A stretch of DNA of 64,000 bases from Mesorhabditis belari (taxonomy: Eukaryota > Nematoda > Chromadorea > Rhabditida > Rhabditidae), in the NCBI GenBank assembly GCA_958450365.1, contig CAUEEP010000926.1, forward strand, positions 1,908,501 to 1,972,500. The letters run 5' to 3'. Both the position numbers and the translations under genes were made by a program. Below are positions 1 to 12,000 of this stretch, piece after piece (positions within the stretch are counted from its first letter, which is position 1; each line of letters starts with the position of its first letter). The notes below the pieces were generated by a model. The model worked only from the letters and a program-made list of their open reading frames with translations. It ran no database searches and was not told the DNA's origin.

Positions 1-82
1 GGTTAATTGAGTGAATTAGCGTTTTTTATGCTTACTATGCATCCTGCTTACTATTCATCCTGCTTACTCTTGTTGTCTGTAC

Positions 83-3000
83 CTGTTTTCTCTCGTTCAC
101 TTGCGCCGTTTTGCTCAAAATCGCTTGCTCGAGAGCGATGTCCAAAGAATCTTCTCGACATCTCAAAAAAAAAAAAAAAAATAGATCCATTGCTTTTCGA
201 TTTCGATTTTTTTTTCTCGGTTTCTGTCTATCAATAGGTTATGCCATATTTTAATCATCCATAGATGTGTGTAATTAGCTATATAGCTTACCGTAGCTTA
301 TTGTAGTCCTATACAGCTACAAAAAGAATGTCTAACCTGTCAAAATGTAATTCGTCAAGATTCGAGTAGGGGCTTGCTTTAGGTACAGTACCGGACAATG
401 AAATATCATATTTGAAAAACGATCGTCACTTTCGCGCGTCTGTAACTCCCTTGTCTTTGAGTTTAAACTATTAACGGTATACATTTTCTGAAAGCTCTTT
501 TCCAGGGCTACACAATGGTAATATTAATATTTAGAAATACGGTAAAGACAAGGGAGTTACAGACGCGCGAAAGTGGCGATTTTTTTTTTTCAAATATGAT
601 ATTTCATTGTCCAGCAGTGTAGCTATATAGCCTACCGTAGCTTATTGTAGTCCTAGTACAACTAAAAAAAGAATGTCTAACCTGTCAAAATGTGGACAAC
701 ATTCTCTCAAACGACTGCATTTCTCTTGGATCAAGTTGGCATCCTGAATTCCTTTTAAAAAAAATTAGATTTCATTTCAAATACCCCAAAACATTGAGCA
801 CTTTTTGGATAATCGACCGAAAGAATCCTCAACAAAGCGTCATCGTAAAGAGCCGATTTCTCGGGTGGATACGGAATACAAACGGCTTTGTCGAACTTGA
901 AATTATATTGATTTTTTCGATTTTTTTCGAAATCTCTAAATCTTACAATATTTTTATTCTTATCCTCAAGACATTCGCGAATTTTCCCGTTTCTTTTGAT
1001 CATCAACTCGTACAAAGATTCATAGAAAGGTCGATCGGATGGATCGCAAAGGTCGTCTCCTCTGGAAAAGTGATTGATTATCAGTGATTGATTATTGAAT
1101 TAGGTAATTAAGAATCGAAATCTTATCCAATCCAATCCCATTCTTAATTAGAATTCAACGAAAGAATGCATTATGTTTGCTCGCCAAACTCTGCGAGTTT
1201 TATTCGCTATAAACATAATATCATTTTTCTCATAAGCTTTTCCGATATGATGTATTGTCCACCAATTTTGAGGTTGGACAATTTATTCCAAAAACCAGTG
1301 AACCTATAAATTACACTATTGAAAATTGTCCAGAATAAAAATTTGTCAAAAAAATTTTTCCTTTTAAACACGATTACCGTATTCTCTCTAATAGTAGTGC
1401 ACTGTTTAATAGTATTGCGGTCCGGGGGTTGAAAAAATAGTAGTGCGCACTACTATTAGAGAGAATACGGTAACCACGAACTAGCCCTTGGCGGGTTACG
1501 GTAAACAGCTTATAAGAAAAATACCAATTTACCTATACAGGAGACTTTCCGAGCTTTCCGCCAATGACATCAAGATTTTCACCGAAGCGAAACGCCACGC
1601 GCATCCATCCAACGCCAAATGCATCTAGAGTTATCATTGTTTCTAATCTTAAACCTACAGTTTCAATAGCTCAGCGATAGAGCATCTACCCGGTAAGCAG
1701 AAGGTCGAGAGTTCAATTAGTAAAGAAATGAATGGCAAAAAACCCTTGGTTCCAAATTCTTTGCCATTCATTTCTTTACTAATTTCTTTATGACTAAGCC
1801 CACCGTTCTGAAGAACCGGGTATATCCTTCTCTTCCTTCCTTGTCTTTCTTATTTCTGTTAGGGCAAAGCAGGAGCGTTTGGCTCTGCTCAGTACGCTCG
1901 GCTCTGCTCAGTACGCTCGGCTCTGCTCAGTACGCTCGGCTCTGCTCAGTACGCTCGGCTCTGCATTGACTGGTCGAGGGTTCAATTCCCCTCTGTCCAG
2001 AATTTTTTTGCTATTCATTTCTTTACTTTATTATTGATCATAGACATTACATTCATGGATTACACTATCATAAGCAAGATTTTACAACCGAATTGCGGTT
2101 GTAAAGCTGCGGATACCCACCTGATTTCTGCATCTCATGTACAAATCGCATGACGACTCGTTTCGTCCGCCAAATTCCTGCAAAAAGTTTACGTATTAGC
2201 TGTATAATATTTGACATCGTAGAACACGTATAGAGGTTTTTCTAACTGCAATTCAAAGTCAAGCCAAGCCAACCCGATCCATTCGTTTGCCTCTAAGTTT
2301 TCTAGGGAAAAGTAGGCCAAATCAAGTCTAGACATCGGCTAGCTTTTTTTGACTTTTTGAAACAAACATTTAGCTCTACAGCTCCGCTCAACTCAATTTC
2401 CGAAATCAACTCTTGCACCAACATCTTCTCGATCTTTATGCAATCGCTCGACTTCGGCTCGATACCGTTGCATCCATTCCGTGTTCACTGGTGCCTCGTC
2501 GGTGTCAGTCTGCAAATTATTCTAATAAGTTTTATTTTTTTGTACAACTTACGACATTCGCTTTGTTGTCAATTTGAAGACTGCCATCACCGAAAACGAT
2601 TTTCTCGACACCACCTGAATGAAAATCTCCTCAACCTGCCAACTTCACTCACCATCCACAACAATTTTGTCTCCATTTTCCGTTCTTCGGATTTCCGTCC
2701 ACTGAGTGGGCTCTCCGGTTGTTGGTTGCTCTGAGTTATCTTTCTTTTTTATTTATTTTCAGCTCTATTACCAGTTCCTGATCCCTCGATAGCGCCGGAG
2801 CCTTCGACCGGAGTCTCGGTACTGCCAGAGCTGAAAACGTCATTAGATTAGTACCAAGTTCGTCAGCGTCATTAAGTAAAATTCTGCAATGAGCTCTCAA
2901 AAGGAATGCACCCTCTATGCCCGCCCGGGGATCGAGTCCCGAGACCGTTGGCTTTTCGGGCAAAAGCTCCACCACTGAGCTATGGGCGTACAGGAGAGGC

Positions 3001-6000
3001 TCTTAACAGCATTCTTAACAGCCCTCCTTCCAAGTGGCTCATAACAGCATTGCGATCCTTTTACGGTATTGTTTTAGCTCGTAGCAGTGTATCAATCGGT
3101 GGGTTTTATCCATAATTCCAATGACCACCAGGTGTGTATAAGCCTACTGAAAACCTTGTAAAAATGGCTTTCTGTAGACTTCTTTCTTCTTCTTCTTCCT
3201 TATCTTTCCTTCTTTCTCTTGGCAAGTTAAAGTACTAAATAGCTCAGTGGTTAGAGTAATTGCCTGAAGCGGAAAGAAAGGTCGAGGGTTCAATCCCTTC
3301 TCCGGTTCAAATCTACCTTTTCTTGCAAATTCCTTCACTTCTTTATTACAGAAATACCTGCTAAAGTTATAGAGATTAAAGTGATCGAGTAAAGCTTTGG
3401 ATTGTAGAACAGGATTCTAGAACTAGGCATGCAAAAAGGCAAAACAAGCATGCTGAAGTGGCATTTATCTCTCGTGAACTCACCCGTCGATTCGATCACC
3501 TCCACTTCCCTCTTCATCTCCAATCGGTTCGCATTCCATTGCCGCAATCTGCGCATCTTCATCCGGATATTCGGATTCTTCGAAATCTAAACTCTCATTT
3601 AGTTTCTTCTGCTCGAAATTCATTCAAATACTAGCATTCGCGCTCTCCTTCAGCAATCCAATATTGACGGTGTCAAAATGGTCGATCAATTTGTCGAGTG
3701 CTTGATCGATCTAGAAAATTTTGAGTTTTACAAATAGATTGATCAAGGAATTTTTACAAGTTAATTTACAAGGATATTCTGAACAAATTTCAACGCTGCT
3801 TTCCCCCCACCGCTCGATTTTTGTTCCGCCGTTTCGCATCCAAAAGTGTCGCCCGCACCTCGTTTTGCCAATTGTCCAAAAGTCCTAAAATGATGGAATT
3901 TGAAAATTTGCATGAATCTTAAATGTTAAATTATTAAATGCAAATTTTGTGATGCCCTTTTGCGTACCTCGAATCTCTTGCATATCGTCGCTGTTTTGAT
4001 TCTCGCCCAACAGATTTAAGATCTTCTCCATCTAAAAAGGTAAAAAATACGGTTATCTTTAAAATATTTAACTATTTAGCAATATATTATTAAAAATTGT
4101 AATCACTTTGAAAGATTTAGTGGCTCGTAGCCGTTTCAGCCCGCAATTCGTGCTCGGAATCGGCGCTCTTCTCGGTCCATCGCTGTTGTCGGGAATGAGG
4201 ATCATCGGAGCTGAAGTCACTGGAAAAAAGTGACTTTAATTCTCAGTGATTCTCAGAAAGTTTTGCTAAAGTTTGTGGATGTTATTGATCGACAAATTGA
4301 TTTGACAAATTTGACTCAAAGAAGTTCAAATCCTCGAGAAACCGACAACTTACCAACACCACGAAGCGGACTCTCTGCTTGTCCATTCTCTCCTTCAGTG
4401 AAACGAGCTTCTGACCGAACCGTGTCTCCAGCTAGTCTTGATTCATCTGAAATAAGATTCTTCTTGAGATTCTTGAGCTCTCAAGTTTCTTCAACATGCT
4501 GACGATGCTGAAGCCGCTCTTCGTTTCTTTGATGTAAGTAAACATTGGGAAAATTATATAGTTTCGTAAACTCTTTTAAAAAAGAAACATAGTTTGTAGT
4601 TTGTACACTAAGTTTGTAGTTCCTAAAATTGCAAGATTACAAGGTTTGCAAGAGTGTAAAAAGATCATTAGATGTTATTTCACTTCTAATGATTTATGAA
4701 CATACATTTTTATTATTTTGCTTTTCAGAATGCTTTCCACCAAATGCCTTCTGATCAGTTTCGTTTTGCAAGAGCTCGACTTGAAAGATCACCCTGATAT
4801 CGATGACTACTTCTACGATCCAGAGAACCCGTTCAATGATTTTGACGATTAAAGCTGCCGTGTTTATTTGTCGATATGATGGATTTCTATTTCTGGTCAT
4901 TGAGATTTATGTCGCCAAATTCGGGTGATCTTGCTAGGTCGCTATATTCGCCAGGTCGCTATATTCGCCAGGTCGCTATATTCGCCAGGTCGCTATATTC
5001 GCCAGGTCGCTATATTCGCCAGGTCGCTATATTCGCCAGGTCGCTATATTCGCCAGGTCGCTATATTCGCCAGGTCGCTATATTCGCTAGGTCTTCTTTT
5101 CTTTTATCTTTTATATTTTCCTCGTAAACCCAGACGATTTGAATCTTATGATCTTTCAAAATAATCTTATAAAGTTGAAATTTCACTCACCAGATGGCAC
5201 TTCAGCCGCCTTGAAAAGCGAAGAAAGTGTTTGATCGATCAACTAAAAGGAAATTTGCATAGAACTTCTGAACGGAGGGGAATTCGACCCTCGACAAGTA
5301 GAGCCATAAGAAGATATTCTGTTAAACAAAAGAATACTCGTTTCTTGGTCACTGCAAAATCAAGAAACAAAGCTGCAGTTAAATGCAAATTTGGCTACGA
5401 AGCCAATGAAACCAAGAAAGATCAAATCTATCAAACTTTTTCAAGTTTTTAGTTTAGTTAAGAGATTTGTTAGTTAAAGCATTAGTTAGCAATGTTCAAA
5501 CCTTAATCTCCCTTTTCCTCGTCGTTTTCATCAATTCCCGAAAATCGCGTAAATGTTCTTCGATGGGGATCTCTCGATCCCCTTGAAAATGAGCAAATCC
5601 AAATCTTCGATCAAATCTTCCATCAAATCTTCCATTCCTTTTCATAATCGTCGCTTCTCCATCTGTCCAATTCGCATTCATTTCCTCGGGAATTGTCTCA
5701 TTTTCTGTGTGAAATCTCACGGTCAATATCGGCCCACCGGACGTCCTCGGAATTGATGTCACCGAATTTGGTGGGAATTTCGGATCGACTTTCAACGTCA
5801 ATGGGTACTTTTCTTTCTCAATTTTCGGCAGAGTTGTGTTGATTCGAACGAGTGCCGATTTTGAGGCATTTTCTATTGGGATAACACTTGTTGTTGTCAT
5901 GTTCTCATTTTCTTCATCATCAATGTGATCGGCGGTGATCAGAATTGGCCTGTTAGTGGTTGTTGTTAGTGAAAAGCTTTTCGTGATAGCCTCTTTTCCT

Positions 6001-9000
6001 TCCCCGCCAACACCATTGCCCTTTTTAAGCTGAAAATTTTGATTATAAACAACTGGATCCATGAACTTTTCAACTTGCATTGGAACAAAATAATACTTCA
6101 GGATAGAGTTCAATTGATTCATTGGCAGGGCCGCGCGAACGCAGCAAAAATTTAGCTGTTAGCGAACCCCAACTCGGAGCTGCCACACAGGTCAACACAG
6201 TCAAAAGTGCAATGACCATGTCTCACCATGGGGGTCCCGTCTTGTTGATCACGAGAAACCCGCCAGCCAGGTAAGTTTATGAGCGGTTCGAGGGAGGGGG
6301 TTAAGCAAAAGACGTGCGCCAGATCGCGAGCGATTACGTGGGGGCAGAAAGAACACCCAGGTGGTCGGGCATGGTTTGTTGCCACGGGCAAAAAAGTTTA
6401 AATTCTTTTATTGGAGTTTAAGATACTCAAGCAATGGACAGAATATCTGAAGATTAGTTTGATTTTGGGTTTATTCAACTGGGAACGGCTCCTTTTCTCC
6501 CAGAGTTGAATTTTTGTCTCCATAAAGAAATCAAGTAATGTGTGACTAAAATTGGCGGGTTGATAATAAAAAAACATAAACAAAACCGTTGCACAGTGAA
6601 GTTAAAATGGATAAATTTGTGGGGCTGCTACAAATTAAATTGTTGACGCCCATTTGCGTTAGCGACCCAACCGGGCGCCACACAGGCAACACAGTCAAAA
6701 GGCAATGACCATGTCCACCATGGGGCCCGTCTGATGATCACGAGAAACCCCCAGCCAGGAAGTTATGGCGGACGGGGGGGGGTAGCAAAGAGTGCGCCAG
6801 ATCGCGAACGATTACGTGCGGGCAGAAAGAACACCCAGGTGGTCTGGGGTGTCTCGTTGCCGCGGGCATTTCCTTTGGGAATTATTTATTGCTGCTTAAA
6901 GAATTGCTATTGATTTTGTTCATGAATCCATTGTTGTCCAGATTGTTAGTGATTCCAAGCCCCTTACCGTATCATCGGACGATTGTCCTCGTCCAATAGA
7001 CAGTCCAAAATCGGCTTCAGCTTCTTCAACTTTGTCGCCACTTGCTGGCACTTGTACCTCACTTGAAGCAGAGCCCTTTCCTGTTGTTCCTGAAAAATTA
7101 GTAAAATCTTATTATTGTAAATCGGGCTGAAAAGTTTTCGACCAAAATTTATTTAAACCTGTCGGAAATGAGAGATGTGGCTGATCGAGAAATTCGGGTT
7201 CGGGTGTAGTGGAGGGATGAACGGGTTGCCCCTCTTTTTCCAACATCTCTTTCACTTGTTTCTCGTGTTTATCCAAATGATCGAAGATTGCCTAATTGAT
7301 TTATTGTAAAGTATTTTTATTCTCCGTTACCGTATTTAAATCATTATAACTGGTTCGATTCGCCGATTCCTCTGCATCGACTCGGATTGGAGATGTGGTG
7401 ACTGTGGTGGCTTCTGAAATGACAGATTGGTTTTGCGTCTAATACAAGGGAAAATGATTTAGTGCTCCAGTCTAATCAATTCTTTATCATACTTGAAACA
7501 AACCGTGTTCTTCTGGATTTGATTCAGATTTTTCAGTGGTTGCTGTGGCTGTTGATGCAGGTGTTGTGCTGATATCAGTCACTCTGAAATTGATCACAAG
7601 TTTGATTCATTATAGAAAAGCTTCTCAAGTATTGATTTGCCGGTTTCGTCCGTCTTTTTGGAATTTAATTTGAATTGTTTCTCTATTTTTGTCTTTTGAC
7701 ACAAAAATAGGTTTCTGTGACAGAAAGTGCTCAAATCAAAACTTTGATTTTCATCGTTTTTGACTGCTCGAGCCTAAGCCTAAGTCTAAACTGACTGAGA
7801 TCCGGAAATTGGGGGCATAGCCCAAGCCCAAATAGACTTAGTGCTAGGCGCTAGCCGCTAGCCTTCGCACTAAGTCCAAGCCTAAACCTAAGCCTAAGCC
7901 TAAGCCTAAGCCTAAGCCTAAGCCCTTTAAAAAAAATGAACTAACAGAATTTGGTCCAATTGGTGTGAGGAATTTGGTCCAAATTTTACAAACTATCCCC
8001 CCTCCAATCCCCTCATTCCAAATGAACTAACAGACTTTCTTAAAGAGCAATTTGTAAATAAATAATAGGACTCTCTGATAAAAAACGATAAATCGATTGG
8101 TTCATTATTCATTTCAAAAGTAACCTTTAAAAAAAGCGGACAAAACTCTCCGGTCAATTTGATACAAACGTTAATTTGTAAATTGAAACACTGACGTGAT
8201 AGTGATTGTCCCAGATGGTGTGAGAATGGATTTCTCTTTCTTTTCATCCTCCATCCCACCATTCGGTTTTTTCACCGTTGAGCGATATTCAGCCAATGGG
8301 GGAATCTCGAGACCACGCTAGAATTTGAATAAAATCAGATTAACATAGCAAATCATAGTTTTTTTTTAAATAGTTATTGTTTACACAATTTTTTTGGCAA
8401 CTTTTGAACTACAGGTTGTTTAATATTTATGGAAACTAGTAGATTGCTAGGTTTAAAGCTAAAAAGGAAACCCATATATTGGAACAAGTTTAAGTCACTT
8501 TTTTTTACATAATTATTGCCTGTTGCGGTGTTGCTTGCCCAGAAATGGCTGTGGAATCACTAACCACTAACCACTAACCACCCGGCAAAACCGGTAAGAC
8601 ACGTCGGGCACTCAGAACGGCTTATAATGGCTCGAAGCAAAAATCGGATTTCATAGTTTTTTCCGGGATTTTTAGTGTTTTCAAGGTTTTTCTTTATTCA
8701 ATCCTTTTAGAGGAGACTGAAACGTGTCGATTGGTATACAAATAGTCGTGGTTTTAGAAAATAACTTTCCGGGTACACCTTTAATGTCCTATAGATTCGA
8801 AAAATGTTAAATAGTGAAGACTTTCTCATCGTTAATCAAAAACAACTGGGATCTGGTTCCTTTTGGTCAAATTTGGCGATCGAGTTCCGATGAATCGATT
8901 TTGGAAAAAATCTTTTGCTGGTTTTTATAGGTCGAGAAATTCTTACCGTAGTCTAGACGAGTCTAGACAAGTCTAGACGACTCTAGACAAGTCTAGACGA

Positions 9001-12000
9001 CTCTAGACAAGTCTAGGCGACTCTAGACAAGTCTAGACGACTCTAGACGACTCTAGACGAGTCTAGACGAGTCTAGAAAACTACGGTAGAGTTAATTCTG
9101 GTATATAAAGGTTCCGTCAAATTTAGTAAACTGTAAAAAATAATCTAGAAAGCCGAGTTTGTTCTAACGCCTATGCAATGCTTTCTTCACGATTCTTTTT
9201 TCATAAACCAATTTTGAGAGCGCTAAACGACTTGTGAGCTCAAAAGTTCCCATGTATTTGCAATTGTTTATGACCATTTCATGATATTTTTTGAAAATTT
9301 CCTACCTCACAATCATTCGCTCTTTTCCGCATCTCAAACGCGGCCGCTTTAATTCGATCGTATTCGGGAGAACTCGACAAGATCGATTCACATCTAAAAC
9401 ATTAGAGTTTGTTTTATTTTTTTTGATTTTTATAAACTTAGATTTATAAACTCGATCCTATTCATATTAATGACTTACTTTTGGATATTTATTAGCAATA
9501 AAACCTTTTATTAAACTTATTTCAGAAAGAAAATGTCACATAAATTCAAAAAAAAAATTATCTAAATCATGTTGTGGCGAATAGCCACTAAAAAGTTACC
9601 TAACTCTGATAGCCCAAAAATTGGAAAAGTATTGCGGAAATCCGCGCGCCTTCATTCTATTTCGCGCCCCAAATCATTTATTGTTTTGTAGCTTGTTAGC
9701 TGAATATCTTGTGTTAAAGCCTAACTAACGGGCTTTAGCACAGCTATTCAGCTATTCAGCTAAGCCTAGCGGCAACGTTCAAATAATATTCATTTGACGT
9801 TTCTTTTCTTCTTTTTACTTTTTTCTGCTTTCCTTTCATCGTGTGAAAGTTTTTTCCTAATTAGGACGAAATTCTTTCTGCTTTTATCGTCGCTTTTAAT
9901 TCAATTGTCGATTTTGTTTGAAAATTGCTCAAGTGAGAGCCCCAAAGATTCCGAGTCAGTCGGCTATTGAATAAAGTGTCTTAGTTCAATCTCAAGTTTG
10001 AGATCAGATATCTCGAAACAAGAAATAACGTGTCATGAGTGAAGAGTTTTCCGGGATTTTTAGTGTTTTCAAGGTTTTTTCTTTATTCAATCCTTTTAGA
10101 GGAGACGCGTCGATTGGTATACAAATAGTCGTGATTTTAGAAAATAACTTTCCGGGCCGGAGTACACCTTTAATGTTCTATAGATTCAAAAAAAGCTCCA
10201 AGCACGCAAAGAATATTTCTTTACACATGTTTCTTTTGAAAATTTTGTTTTTTAAAACCGCTTTTTGCAAAGAAAATGTATTCTTTCTTATAATTGTTGG
10301 CGCAAAAATTAAAATTAAATTAATTTCTGTGAATTTTGAAGATATTAAATGTTTTCTAATGGATCAAGATTGCATTTACCTCTGAGCAACTACTAGTAAC
10401 GTCTAGTAACAGATCTGAGTTATCATAGATAAATTTAGATAAGTTTTAGTACTAATGTGGATACATATGGATCATTGGAACAGCTGCGACAAAGATTTGT
10501 AAGCGCAACATCCCAACCAAAATCAGACATACCTCACTCTCACAAAAACACACCGCTTTCCGTGGGGATTTCCCCTTTTACCCTTAGCCTCCCCTTTCTG
10601 CAGTGAGATCAGTGCTATGGCCTGGAAACCTGGAATCTAGAAAAAACGCTGAAATCAAGTCAAGGTCAGTCTTTCTTGGAAAAATCGGAAAAATTCACGC
10701 CGATTTCTCTTTGACTGAGTCATTTGGGTTCAAATTGGCTTTATCTGATTGTGAGAAATAAACTTGATTGATTGAAAACGATTGATGGATTTTGAGAAGA
10801 GAGATTGGTCAAAAGAAGACTAGATTTCGGTTTTTGTTTGTACCTAGGAAAGGTTTAATCGTGTAAGAGTTTGTATTTCATTTGAATAGATATTTGTACG
10901 CATACGCATTATGGTATAAAATGCGAATAATCAGCGTCTGTTACAGTAAACTCCTGGTGATCGAGATTCAAAAGATTCGACGTTCAAGAGTTGCTCAAAA
11001 TACATTCCATTTCTTGTTGAGATGGCTACTTTGGGTCAAATTTTTTCACTATAACTTCCTTCTAAATGGGTCAACCTTTATGATTTTGATGTCATTTTGT
11101 AGAGCTCAATAAGTGCAACAAAATGAAACAAAAAGCATAAAGATTGAGTCACTTAGAAGAAAGTTATGGCGTGCTGCGCAAATATAATGGCAGAAATTAG
11201 CCTACCCCCAATAATCTTTAAATAAACCTATAGACGGGATGGTAATTTAATGCTAAAATGCTTTAAAGTCTTTTTTTTAAAGTAGAAGTAGCCACTGTAA
11301 GCACCGGCTGTAAACCTACCCAATAACACTCGAGCAACATCGTTTCAATGGTCCACATTGTCTTGTCGTTCTTGCATCGATTCCCGAAAAACAATGCGTC
11401 GGTACATAGTCGATCGTGCGTCCACGAACGAATTTTGGTGTATTCTCGGCGATTCGTGAACAAGAAGCATTCTAGAGAACGCTTTGAACCGTTAATGAAC
11501 TTTCAGTTGCTTAGTTGAATATCTTTATCTTTGTTTTTATTTTTAAATTTCAATTTCTTAATCACTTTTGCTGAAAAGTTGGATTTTTCCGTTTTTTAAA
11601 TGAAAAAAAGCGTTCTTCTTTCTCAATTATCACTTTTTTGAATAAATGATTAGAAAAAAACTCTTTTCGTTGACTTTTTTAGAACTAGCATTCCCCAACT
11701 TGATCCCATTCTAAAAAGAGTCATCCAAAGCAAGAAAAACGATCTTAAAAATAACAAATTATCCGTTTAAAAAGTTTTCAAATATGCGCAAGATAACGTG
11801 CTTTTAAATACAGAAAGATATGTTTTAAAAGCTTCTCTCACAACAAAAAGTTCAGCAACGCTTGTTTATATTCGAACAACCTAATATTAAGCAATTTAAC
11901 TAGCGGAAATGATTGGAAAAAAAAAACTCTTTTCGACTCTTTTCGACTCTTTTTAGAACTAGCATTCCCCAACTTGATCCCATTCTAAAAAGAGCCAGCC

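Noticed and set aside
4694..4900. Minus-strand frame [15 protein letters not shown] as an extra proteoglycan exon
   Set aside because: It could fit the phase, but its acceptor (ACGGCAG) is poor and its hydrophobic composition does not match the neighbouring exons. Exons 5191-5242 and 4354-4446 join in phase without it.
10035..10385. 116-codon plus-strand frame
   Set aside because: Its first third lies in a dispersed repeat whose other copy does not keep the frame, and the rest is A/T-rich with no motif or splice partner.
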